From an uncultured Clostridium sp. (lineage in GTDB: Bacteria > Bacillota > Clostridia > TANB77 > CAG-508): a stretch of DNA of 32,829 nucleotides. Position numbers and translations under genes: made by a program. The stretch is from NCBI GenBank assembly GCA_948434985.1, contig CAOJFV010000011.1:1-32829 (forward strand), read 5' to 3'. The notes under the pieces are model-generated. The model had not been told where the DNA came from, searched no databases, and worked only from the letters and a program-made list of their open reading frames with translations. Within the stretch, counting starts at the first letter, position 1, and each line of letters begins with the position of its first letter. Shown in pieces: positions 23,285 to 31,478 of the stretch.

Positions 23285-25519
23285 GTGGAAATACAAGGAG
23301 TATTACGGAGAAATAATATATCAAAATGAAATAAATAGTTATACTGTTCGGAACATTTGAAACAGATGAAGAAGAATTAACAATTGTAGGGTATCTTCCT
23401 TTTATTAATGCAGGAGATACTCTAAAGCTCGTAGGAAAATTTGTTACACACCAAGACTATGGTAGACAATTTAAAATAGATACATTTGAAAAAATGATGC
23501 CACAAAATTTAGAATCACTAAAAAATTATCTTGCAAATGGTACAATAAAAGGAATAGGACCTTCTACTGCTAAAAAGATAGTAGATACATTTGGAGAAGA
23601 TACTATATATGTATTTAAATATGAACCTGAAAAATTAGCTAGTATTAAAGGAATTACTAAACCAAAAGCGTTAGAAATGTCACAAAGTTTTAATGAGAAT
23701 TGGGAACTATGGCAAATAGTTGGATTTTTAGAAAAGTTTGGTATAGGACCAGCTAATGCTAAAAAAGTGTATAAATTACTAGGTGCGAACGCAATAGAAA
23801 AAATAGAAGAAAATCCATATATATTAATTGACATTGCAAGAGGGGTGGATTTTAAACAAATAGATAAAATGGCACTTGATATAGGGATTGCAGCAGATAA
23901 CACAAAAAGAATAAAAAGCGGAATAAAATATAGTCTAATAAGAGTAGGCTATAATGGTCATACTTGTGTAAAAAAGGAAAACTTAATAACATTTGTAAAA
24001 GAATTACTTGGAGTTTCAAGTGAGTTTATTGAAGATTGTTTAATAGATTTAAAAATGGAAAATGAAGTTATAGTAGAAAAGCAGGATGAAGATACAGAAC
24101 TTATATACTTACAGGCCTTTTATAAAGCAGAAACAAACATTGCAGAAAAAATAATATCTTTAAACAACACAGAAAATGTAAAAGAAATAAAGAACTTTAA
24201 AAAAGAATTAAAACTAATAGAAAAAGATGAAGATATAGTTTTATCAGACAAACAAAAAGAAGCTCTTGAAACTGTAAATGAAAACAATGTATGCATTATA
24301 ACAGGAGGACCTGGAACTGGTAAAACTACAATTATAAAAAGTATAATAGATTTATATGAAACTAAAGGGAAAAAAGTAGTACTTTGTGCACCAACAGGAA
24401 GAGCCGCTAAAAGAATGACTGAGGCAACTAATAAAGAAGCAAAAACATTACACCGTTTACTTGAAATAGGAAAAATAGAAGAGGAAGGTAGTATAGAAAG
24501 TACAGATTACGAAGTTGCACCAATAGATGCAGATGTAATAATTGTAGATGAAATGTCTATGGTAGATTTATTTTTAATGAACTACCTTTTAAAAGCAGTG
24601 TATAAAGGAACAAAATTGGTGTTGGTAGGAGATGCGGACCAACTTGCATCAGTAGGACCTGGAAGTATTTTGTTAGACCTAATAGAATCTGATACAGTAA
24701 AAACAGTTCATCTAGATAAAATATTTAGACAAGCTGCAAAAAGTAAAATAATATTAAATGCACATAGAGTAAATAATGGGGAACCTTTTATAACACCTGA
24801 GGAAGCAAAAGAACATAATGCAAAAGAAGACTTCTTTTATATTAAAGAACCGTTGGCAGATGGTATGTTATATCAGGTCTTATCACTATGCAAAGAAAGA
24901 CTTTCGAATTTTGGAGATTATAACTTCTTTGATAATATTCAAGTTCTATCTCCTACAAAAAAAGGATTGTTAGGAACAAAAGAATTAAATAAAGCATTAC
25001 AAAAAGAATTGAATCCAGAATCAGATTTTAAACAAGAAAAAAACAGTATGGGTGTTACATTCCGTGAACAAGATAAGATAATGCAAATAAGAAATAACTA
25101 CGATATATACTGGGAAAGATTTGAACCAGAGTATGAAAATGGAAGCGGAGTATTTAATGGAGAATTAGGAACAATCGAAAAAATAGATAATTTTGAAAAA
25201 CAAGTAAAAATTAGATTTGATGATAACAAGGTTGCATGGTATGCATTCCAAGACTTAGACCAAATAGAGCATGCATATGCAATAACAATACATAAAGCAC
25301 AACGGAAGTGAATTTGATGTAGTAATAATAGCTTTACCACAAGCAGCTCCAATGCTACTTACAAGGAATTTACTTTACACAGGAATAACAAGAGCTAAAA
25401 AACTGCTTATAATAATAAGTGGAGATAAAGTATTAAACTATATGATACAAAATACAGACACTAAAAAAAGAAATACAGGGCTTGTGTATAAGTTGAAAAA
25501 TATAACCTCAAATTATTGA
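23285..25519 (+). CDS. recD2: RecD2-type DNA helicase, three +1 frameshifts
   Basis: RecD2 is a 5'-3' superfamily 1 helicase of DNA repair in bacteria without RecBC partners. From GTG 23285 (GGAG upstream) seven codons lead to CGG; skipping the C at 23306 gives GEIIYQNEINSYTV; a second CGG at 23349 leads to GTFETDEEE and the long middle frame. Walker A GGPGTGKT is near residue 340 and Walker B IIVDEMSMVD near 418. The third CGG at 25303 falls inside helicase motif ITIHKAQ-GSEFDVVI; skipping its C adds the last 71 residues, including YTGITRAKKLLIIIS. The joined protein has 743 residues, normal for the family. comF follows after the inserted toxin-antitoxin locus. Confidence 0.88.
23306..23308 (+). 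other. CGG +1 frameshift site 1 of recD2
   Basis: The reading is GGA GTA TTA C GGA GAA ATA, only seven codons after the GTG start. A GGAG lies a few bases upstream, the only site of the nine with such an element. Confidence 0.8.
23349..23351 (+). other. CGG +1 frameshift site 2 of recD2
   Basis: The reading is TAT ACT GTT C GGA ACA TTT GAA. It lies in the frame opened by site 1 and leads into the long 651-codon frame. Confidence 0.82.
25303..25305 (+). other. CGG +1 frameshift site 3 of recD2
   Basis: The reading is AAA GCA CAA C GGA AGT GAA TTT. It splits the conserved helicase motif HKxQGSE; the zero frame stops two codons later. Confidence 0.87.
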
Positions 25520-25544
25520 TTTATTAATAAAATTATTGTATAAT
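25516..25544 (+). promoter_or_regulatory. Promoter of the type III toxin-antitoxin locus
   Basis: TTGATT (25516-25521), a 17-base spacer and a perfect TATAAT (25539-25544). It overlaps the recD2 stop codon and would start transcription some 25 bases before the repeats. Confidence 0.8.
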
Positions 25545-25575
25545 GAATATACTAATAGAGCTAACTAAATGTTAG

Positions 25576-25657
25576 AAAAAGCGGTTTTAACTCCACCAAA
25601 CAAGAAACGGAGAATGAAAAAGCGGTTTTAACTCCACCAAACAAGAAACGGAGAATG
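25576..25657 (+). ncRNA. Repeat RNA antitoxin (ToxI-like), two 41-bp repeats
   Basis: Two perfect tandem copies of a 41-base unit (25576-25616 and 25617-25657, beginning AAAAAGCGGTTTTAACTCCA) stand between a strong promoter and a terminator, directly upstream of a ToxN/AbiQ-family gene. In type III systems the repeat RNA is cut by the toxin and each unit binds and blocks one toxin. Two repeats of about 40-45 bases resemble the CptIN group more than the 34-36-base ToxI repeats. A small stem CTAAC/GTTAG (25561-25575) precedes the repeats. It is not a CRISPR: there are no spacers. Confidence 0.85.
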
Positions 25658-25665
25658 AAAAAGTT

Positions 25666-25696
25666 AGGAATTAGTGTTAACACTAATTCCTTATTA
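25666..25696 (+). terminator. Terminator between antitoxin repeats and toxin
   Basis: A perfect 26-bp palindrome (25666-25691, arms AGGAATTAGTGTT/AACACTAATTCCT) is followed by TATTATGTTT. In type III systems such a terminator lets only some transcripts read into the toxin gene. Confidence 0.8.
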
Positions 25697-25718
25697 TGTT
25701 TATAAGAAAGGAGAAAGA

Positions 25719-26219
25719 ATGGAAAATTTATATTTATACAGAATTAGTGAAGAATATTCAAAGTACATATATGAAGAAAATAATAAAGTAATGAAAAATT
25801 TTGAATCAAAAAGAAGGAGACCATATATAGGGATAGTGTTAGAAATAAATAATATTAATTATTTTGCTCCTATGAGTTCACCTAAAGAAAAACACAAGTT
25901 AATGAAAAACAATATAGACTTTATAAAAATAAATAATGGAAGAGATGGAATAATCAACCTAAACAATATGATACCAGTTCCGTTATTATGTTGTGAAAAA
26001 ATAGATATAAATCAAGAAATTAAACAAAACAAAAAATATGGTTTAATTTTAAAATATCAATACATATGGTGCAATGCAAATAAAGCTTATATATTAAATA
26101 AAGCAAATAAGCTATATAACTTAATTATATTCAATCAGGCAAATATGAGTTTAAAAAACAGATGTTGTAATTTTAAATATTTAGAAGAAAAATATAACAA
26201 TTTTAAATCTTTAAAGTAG
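25719..26219 (+). CDS. toxN: ToxN/AbiQ-family endoribonuclease toxin
   Basis: The 166-residue protein has the family pattern: YSKYIYEENNKVMKNFESKR, RPYIGIVLEINNINYFAPMS, SPKEKHKLMKN, FIKINNGRDGIINLNNMIPV and a helical C-terminal part. Such toxins cut mRNA at adenine-rich sites and their own repeat RNA. The start is ATG 25719 with AAAGGAG before it; the frame is open further upstream through the terminator but has no ribosome site there. It lies downstream of the repeat RNA and is inserted between recD2 and comF. Type III systems stabilise DNA and can abort phage infection; which applies here is not known. Confidence 0.9.
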   Translation: MENLYLYRISEEYSKYIYEENNKVMKNFESKRRRPYIGIVLEINNINYFAPMSSPKEKHKLMKNNIDFIKINNGRDGIINLNNMIPVPLLCCEKIDINQEIKQNKKYGLILKYQYIWCNANKAYILNKANKLYNLIIFNQANMSLKNRCCNFKYLEEKYNNFKSLK

Positions 26220-26272
26220 AGTATCTCTACTAAACAATCCTAAAAATTAAATAAAGTAGAAAGGGTGTTACA

Positions 26273-26923
26273 ATGCACTTTATTAATGTTATAGTAAACA
26301 TATTTTATCCTAATGCTTGTGGAATTTGTGGAAATATAAGCAAATATGATATATGTCCTAAATGCATAAAAAAGTTAAATGAAATAAAACAATGTAAAAA
26401 ACACATTTATCTCACAAAAAGTTTTACAGATGAAATGTATATATTTAAATACGAAGATTTAGTAAGAGAAAGTTTTATAAAATACAAATTTGGAGAACAA
26501 AATTATCGATATAAAGCATTTGCAAATTTCATAATAAAAGATAAAAAAATATGCGGATTTTTAAAAAAGTATGATATAATTATCCCAGTTCCAATAAGTA
26601 AAAAAAGAATGAAACAAAGAGGATATAATCAAAGTGAACTTATTATAAAAGAATGTGCAAAATTAGATAAGGATATTAGAGTTTGTACAAATATTTTATA
26701 TAAGATAAAGAATAGTAAGCCTCAAAGTAGCTTAAATAAAGAACAAAGAAAAATTAATTTAAAAGGTGCATATGAACTAAAAAATAGTGAGACTATTATA
26801 AATAAAAAAGTTTTGTTATTTGATGATATTTATACAACGGGAAGTACATTAGAAGAATGTGCAAAAGTTTTAAAAGAAGCTAGAGCATATGAGGTTTCGG
26901 TACTAACATTTGCAAAAGATTAA
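26273..26923 (+). CDS. comF: ComF-family phosphoribosyltransferase-like protein
   Basis: ComF proteins assist uptake or processing of single-stranded DNA during transformation. The 216-residue protein has an N-terminal zinc ribbon (C16, C19, C28, C31) and a PRTase fold with IIPVPISKKRMKQRGYNQSE and the PRPP loop LLFDDIYTTGST (residues 181-192). recD2-comF neighbours are common in Clostridia. GAAAGGGTG precedes ATG 26273. The next gene starts 17 bp downstream. Confidence 0.92.
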   Translation: MHFINVIVNIFYPNACGICGNISKYDICPKCIKKLNEIKQCKKHIYLTKSFTDEMYIFKYEDLVRESFIKYKFGEQNYRYKAFANFIIKDKKICGFLKKYDIIIPVPISKKRMKQRGYNQSELIIKECAKLDKDIRVCTNILYKIKNSKPQSSLNKEQRKINLKGAYELKNSETIINKKVLLFDDIYTTGSTLEECAKVLKEARAYEVSVLTFAKD

Positions 26924-26940
26924 AAATAAAGGAGTAGATT

Positions 26941-28887
26941 ATGGAAGATTTAGTTGAAAGTATATTAGATTATATAAGAAATGATTATACAGATTATGCG
27001 GTTATGATTAATGGTGAATGGGGAAGTGGTAAAACCTATTTTTGGAATCATAGAATTAGAAATAAAATAGAATCTATGCAATTAAATGGAAAACAATATA
27101 CTACAATTTATATGTCATTATATGGTATATCAAACCTAGAAGAAATAAGTAAAAAAATATTTATTGAAACAACACAGTTAATGGATAAAAACTTAAAAAA
27201 ATATATGCAAGCAAATAATCAAACAACAATACCAGAATATGCAAAAACAGGACTGGATATGGCAAACTTCTTTGGTGTTACACAAAATGGAGATAGAGTA
27301 GATTATTCAGACTTCTTTTCAACAGATGATAAGGTATTATGCTTTGATGACCTTGAAAGAGCCAATGTAGATGTTATTGATATCTTAGGATATATAAATA
27401 ACTTCGTAGAGCATGACCATATAAAAACAATAATTATATGTAATGAAAAAGAATTATCTACAAAACTAAAAAGTAGTAACCTTGAAATGAAAACTTTTAT
27501 TGCAACATATCTTTTAGATAAAGAAGGAGACCTATCTAAAACTACTGATAAACCAATGGTAGAGAAAATTCAAGATACAATAGAAACTGTATTTGATAAA
27601 GCAAATGATTATGAAAGAATAAAAGAAAAATTAATAGGAGAAACATTTGAATATGCACCAGAATTTAATTATATAATTAATGGACTATTAATGCGATATG
27701 AAACAAATGAAGAACTAATAAGGTTTTTAAGAGAAAATACAGGACTAATAATTTCAACATTTAATAAAAGTGGAACAAGAAACTTAAGAATTTTAAAACA
27801 TGCGCTAAACGACTTTAGAAAAGTTTTTGAAATGGTAAGTAAACATTATCCAAATACAAACAATAGAGTACTACAAACAATGCTTATATTTACAATCGCT
27901 GTGTCATTTGAAATTAAGGCTGGAAAAGTAACAAAGGATAAGTTTATAAATATTAAAGACAACGAAGAATATAAGTCGATTTTAGTATCTTCAAGAGTTT
28001 TATTAATGGATAACAGACAATTTTATATAAAAGAATTTGATAATAATTATTATTACAACTTTAAAGCAGAATATAGATTTTTCAAATTTATTGAAATATA
28101 TGTACGTACAAGAATTTTTGATATGAAGGTATTCAAAGACAATATGGAGGTAATTATAAATACAGTTGATACTGATAAGCTTCCAGGATATAAAAGGCTG
28201 CTTACAGAAGAATATTGGAAAATTAATGACGACCAATTCCAAGGTGTAATAGATGAAATAATTGAAGATGTAAAAAATGGTAAAATAAGATTAATTGATA
28301 TAGTGAAATTATTTGCATACTTTAGCTATTTTGTAAAAAAAGATTTAATAGAATATGATATGAGAACAGTAAAAAGTATATTTCTTAATGGTATGAATAT
28401 AGCATCACTTACATCTTCATATTGTGAAAATGTAGAAGAGGAATTAGCGAAAATTTCAGTTGGAGAAGCAAATGAAGATATAGAGGAAATATTAAAACAT
28501 TTTCATAAATTAAATGTACAATTAAAAGATAGAATGTATATTGAAAAAGCAGAAGAAATATTTAAATGTATTCCAATGCGTATGGAAGTATTTTATGAAA
28601 GATTTGATAAAGAATGTATGAATGTTCCAATATTTAAATATTATGATATATTCCAAACATTCCAAAGAATATCTTGTGCAAGTAATGAAGACATAGTAAC
28701 TATAAAGGAAAAATTAGTAAATAGAGTTAGGTTACACAAAAATGAAATTGAGCCTGAAATGAATAATATAAGGGGATTAAAACAACTAATAGATGATTAT
28801 ACAAAAAATAAAGAAGCTACAATTAAAATTGTAATGCTTAGAGAATTTTCTAAGGAGTTAGAATATATATTAGGACAATATAATTAG
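26941..28887 (+). CDS. KAP-type P-loop NTPase
   Basis: A 648-residue protein with an N-terminal ATPase domain: Walker A GEWGSGKT (residues 25-32) and Walker B CFDDLER (134-140), which carries the double Asp and Glu of the KAP/STAND-like group. The remaining 450 residues are long, charged helices; no transmembrane segment is evident. KAP NTPases are often plasmid- or defence-linked. Its place 17 bp after comF and near a toxin-antitoxin unit suggests, but does not prove, a defence role. Base composition is like the rest of the window. GGAG precedes ATG 26941. Confidence 0.75.
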   Translation: MEDLVESILDYIRNDYTDYAVMINGEWGSGKTYFWNHRIRNKIESMQLNGKQYTTIYMSLYGISNLEEISKKIFIETTQLMDKNLKKYMQANNQTTIPEYAKTGLDMANFFGVTQNGDRVDYSDFFSTDDKVLCFDDLERANVDVIDILGYINNFVEHDHIKTIIICNEKELSTKLKSSNLEMKTFIATYLLDKEGDLSKTTDKPMVEKIQDTIETVFDKANDYERIKEKLIGETFEYAPEFNYIINGLLMRYETNEELIRFLRENTGLIISTFNKSGTRNLRILKHALNDFRKVFEMVSKHYPNTNNRVLQTMLIFTIAVSFEIKAGKVTKDKFINIKDNEEYKSILVSSRVLLMDNRQFYIKEFDNNYYYNFKAEYRFFKFIEIYVRTRIFDMKVFKDNMEVIINTVDTDKLPGYKRLLTEEYWKINDDQFQGVIDEIIEDVKNGKIRLIDIVKLFAYFSYFVKKDLIEYDMRTVKSIFLNGMNIASLTSSYCENVEEELAKISVGEANEDIEEILKHFHKLNVQLKDRMYIEKAEEIFKCIPMRMEVFYERFDKECMNVPIFKYYDIFQTFQRISCASNEDIVTIKEKLVNRVRLHKNEIEPEMNNIRGLKQLIDDYTKNKEATIKIVMLREFSKELEYILGQYN

Positions 28888-28992
28888 TTGATTAAGTAAA
28901 TCTAGAATATATGTTGATATTGTAAGATATTAAATATATTTTAGTTTATAATTATAGAAAACTACATAAATTCAAAAAAATGTCAAAAATAT

Positions 28993-29021
28993 GAATAAAA
29001 AATTTTCCAAAACAAATACTA
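28993..29021 (+). promoter_or_regulatory. Sigma-G/F-like promoter of spoVT
   Basis: GAATA at 28993-28997, a 17-base spacer and AATACTA at 29015-29021 resemble forespore sigma promoters (GHATR, then CATWHTA). spoVT is a known forespore gene. The match is partial. Confidence 0.4.
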
Positions 29022-29039
29022 AATCTAAACTTAGATTTA
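29020..29039 (+). promoter_or_regulatory. Palindrome before the spoVT ribosome site
   Basis: Nine-base arms TAAATCTAA and TTAGATTTA with a two-base centre lie directly before AAAGGAGGG. It overlaps the presumed start of transcription and could be an operator, perhaps for autoregulation. Confidence 0.45.
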
Positions 29040-29054
29040 AAAGGAGGGAAAATT

Positions 29055-29610
29055 TTGAAAGCAACAGGTGTAGTTAGAAGAATTGATGATTTAGGTAGAA
29101 TTGTTATACCAAAAGAAATAAGAAAAACTTTGAGAATAAAAGAAGGAGATCCTTTAGAGATATTTACTGATAAAGAAGGAGAAGTTATTTTAAAGAAGTA
29201 TTCTCCAATTGGAGAACTTTCTGAGTTTGCAACAGGATATGCAGAAACTTTATCAAAAACAACAGGACATATTGCCTGCATAACTGATAAAGATACAGTA
29301 ATTGCAGTGTCAGGAGGTTCTAAAAAAGAATTTTTAGAACAAGACCTAAGCCAAGAATTAGAACAATTGTTAGAAGATAAAGAGGTTTATACTAGCAAAG
29401 AAAACAACGAGATTTCTATTCCTATAACTAAAAATGATAATAAAGAAAGAAAATTTAATTCACAAGTAGTATATCCCATTGTTTCACGGAGGAGACGTAA
29501 TAGGAAGTGTTATATTATTATCAAAAGATGCAAATACCAAAATGGGAGAATCAGAACTAAAAGTAGTTCAATCAGCAGCAGGTTTCTTAAGCAGTCAAAT
29601 GGAAATATAG
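29055..29610 (+). CDS. spoVT: Stage V sporulation protein T, one +1 frameshift
   Basis: SpoVT is a forespore transcription factor that tunes sigma-G genes. The start is TTG 29055 after AAAGGAGGG. Residues 1-50 are the AbrB swapped-hairpin domain (ATGVVRRIDDLGRIVIPKEI, RIKEGDPLEIFTDKEGEVIL); a GAF-type domain follows. After codon 144 the frame meets CGG and would run on for 58 unrelated basic residues (RRRRNRKCYII). Dropping the C at 29487 gives GGDVIGSVILLSKDANTKMG and ends with LKVVQSAAGFLSSQMEI, for a total of 184 residues, the family's normal length and end. Confidence 0.9.
29487..29489 (+). other. CGG +1 frameshift site of spoVT
   Basis: The reading is ATT GTT TCA C GGA GGA GAC GTA. It lies within the GAF domain. 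The zero frame stays open for 58 codons but loses the family sequence. Confidence 0.87.
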
Positions 29611-29615
29611 AACTG

Positions 29616-29648
29616 AAAAAAAGCAAGAATTTTACTTGCTTTTTTTGT
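29616..29648 (+). terminator. Terminator after spoVT
   Basis: Arms AAAAAAAGCAAG (29616-29627) and CTTGCTTTTTTT (29635-29646) form an intrinsic terminator with its own U-run. Confidence 0.88.
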
Positions 29649-29664
29649 TATACTGTAATATAAT
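29636..29664 (+). promoter_or_regulatory. Promoter of alaS
   Basis: TTGCTT (29636-29641), a 17-base spacer and TATAAT (29659-29664). It overlaps the spoVT terminator and leaves a leader too short for a T-box. Confidence 0.6.
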
Positions 29665-29704
29665 TTAGTGCATAAATTAAAAAAGTGAGAGGGAATATAT
29701 ATAT

Positions 29705-31459
29705 ATGAGAGCAATTGATATAAGGAATAAATACTTAAAATTTTTTGAAAGTTATGGACATAGTGTAATACCAAGTGCACCATTAATACCAGAAAACGAT
29801 CCATCAGTATTGTTTACAACAGCAGGTATGCAACCACTTGTACCATATCTATTAGGTGAAAAACATCCAGAAGGAACTCGCCTTACAGATTATCAAAAAT
29901 GTGTTAGAACAGTTGATATAGATGAAGTTGGAGACAATCGTCATTTAACATATTTTGAAATGCTTGGAAACTGGTCTTTGGGAGATTATTTTAAAGAAGA
30001 ATCAATTAAAATGAGTTTTGAATTTTTAACTAAAGAATTAGGAATTCCAGTAGAAAAACTATCTGTAACAGTTTTTTCAGGAGATGAAGATGCACCACGT
30101 GACGAGGAATCAGCTAGAATTTGGAAAGAAGCAGGTATGCCAGAAGACCACATTTATTATTTTGGAAAAGACGATAACTGGTGGATAGCTGGTGAAGAAG
30201 GACCTTGTGGACCAGATACAGAAATGTTTTATGATACAGGAAAAGCACCTTGTAGTGAAAATTGTAATCCATCATGTGGATGTGGTAAATATGTTGAAAT
30301 ATGGAATAATGTATTTATGGAATACTATAAAAACAAAGATGGATATTCTAAACTAAAACAAAGAAATGTAGATACAGGTCTTGGACTTGAAAGAATGAAT
30401 ATGCTTCTTCAAGGAAAAGAAACACCATATGATACAGAAATATTTAAACCTATAATGGACAAACTATTAGAACTTGCTAAAGTAGATGATATAACAAGCA
30501 GAAGAATTGTAGCAGAACATATGCGTTCAAGCATAATGATAATATCAGATGGCGGAAGACCAAGCAATGTTGATAGAGGATATGTATTAAGAAGACTAAT
30601 TCGTAGAATGACAAGACATTTAAATAAATTACAAATTAATTTAGATGAGCTATCAAACTTAATAGAATTAAACATTGAAAACTTAAAAGAAATGTACCCA
30701 GAACTTGTAAAAAATAAAGAAATGATAAAACAAGTAATAGTAGAAGAAAAAGATAAATTTATAAAAACATTAGAACATGGAGAAAGAGAATTTGGGAAAG
30801 CTATTACAAAAATAAAAAATGAAGGAATACAAAAAATAGACGGACAAACAGTTTTTAAACTTTATGATACTTACGGATTTCCACCAGAAGTAACCAGTGA
30901 CTTAGCAAAAGAACAAGACTTAGAACTAGATATGGAAGAATTTAAAAAGTTATATAAAGAACATCAAGAAAAATCAAGAATGGGTTCAGAGCAAAAGTTT
31001 AAAGGAGGACTTGCAGGAGAGAGTCCAGAAACAATAGCTTATCATACAGCAACACACCTTTTAAATGCTGCTTTAAAGGTAGTAGTAAATAAAGATGTAC
31101 ATCAAAAAGGTTCAAATATAACACCTGAAAGAATGCGTTTTGACTTTTCTTGTGACCATAAATTAACAGATGAAGAAAAGGAAAAAGTAGAAGATTTAGT
31201 TAATAAGTGGATTGATGAAGCTTTACCAGTAACAGTAGAAGAGATGAAAAAAGAACAGGCTATAAAATCTGGTGCAGAATGTATGTTTATTGAAAAATAT
31301 CCAGATATCGTAACAGTATATTCAATAGGCGATGTATCTAAAGAATTATGTGGAGGACCTCACGTAAAAAACACAAGTGAACTTGGAAAATTTGTAATTA
31401 AAAAAGAAGAAGCAAGTTCAGCTGGAGTAAGACGTATAAAAGCGATTTTAGAAAAATAA
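29705..31459 (+). CDS. alaS: Alanyl-tRNA synthetase lacking the C-Ala domain
   Basis: AlaRS charges tRNA-Ala in the cytoplasm. The 584-residue protein has the class II catalytic core (VLFTTAGMQPLVPYLLGEKH, YFEMLGNWSLGDYFKEESI, NVDTGLGLERM), a CxxxxxxCGCGK insertion near residue 190, the tRNA-recognition part (RGYVLRRLIRRMTRHLNKLQ) and the editing domain with HTATH (H447, H451) and CGGPH (C549, H553). It ends at SAGVRRIKAILEK, where most bacterial AlaRS continue for about 290 residues with a coiled coil and C-Ala. The stop is clean and no remnant follows. There is no frameshift or in-frame CGG. Confidence 0.95.
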   Translation: MRAIDIRNKYLKFFESYGHSVIPSAPLIPENDPSVLFTTAGMQPLVPYLLGEKHPEGTRLTDYQKCVRTVDIDEVGDNRHLTYFEMLGNWSLGDYFKEESIKMSFEFLTKELGIPVEKLSVTVFSGDEDAPRDEESARIWKEAGMPEDHIYYFGKDDNWWIAGEEGPCGPDTEMFYDTGKAPCSENCNPSCGCGKYVEIWNNVFMEYYKNKDGYSKLKQRNVDTGLGLERMNMLLQGKETPYDTEIFKPIMDKLLELAKVDDITSRRIVAEHMRSSIMIISDGGRPSNVDRGYVLRRLIRRMTRHLNKLQINLDELSNLIELNIENLKEMYPELVKNKEMIKQVIVEEKDKFIKTLEHGEREFGKAITKIKNEGIQKIDGQTVFKLYDTYGFPPEVTSDLAKEQDLELDMEEFKKLYKEHQEKSRMGSEQKFKGGLAGESPETIAYHTATHLLNAALKVVVNKDVHQKGSNITPERMRFDFSCDHKLTDEEKEKVEDLVNKWIDEALPVTVEEMKKEQAIKSGAECMFIEKYPDIVTVYSIGDVSKELCGGPHVKNTSELGKFVIKKEEASSAGVRRIKAILEK

Positions 31460-31478
31460 GAAAATGTAAAATATAGGG

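Noticed and set aside
13268..25305. Classical P-site slippage or prfB-type programmed frameshifting
   Set aside because: The preceding codons differ widely and mostly cannot re-pair in the +1 frame; a Shine-Dalgarno-like GGAG precedes only the first recD2 site, and several sites have no stop in the A site.
25576..25657. CRISPR array
   Set aside because: The two 41-base repeats are directly adjacent with no spacers, no cas genes are near, and a ToxN-type toxin follows, so a type III antitoxin RNA explains them.
4927..29489. Sequencing or assembly errors as the cause of the frameshifts
   Set aside because: None lies in a homopolymer, and all nine have the same extra base in the same coding context. 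The same DNA words without the C (for example TTAGGA) are common and unaffected. Raw reads are still needed to exclude it fully.
29664..29704. T-box leader of alaS
   Set aside because: The leader after the promoter is only about 35-40 bases long and has no specifier stem or T-box sequence.
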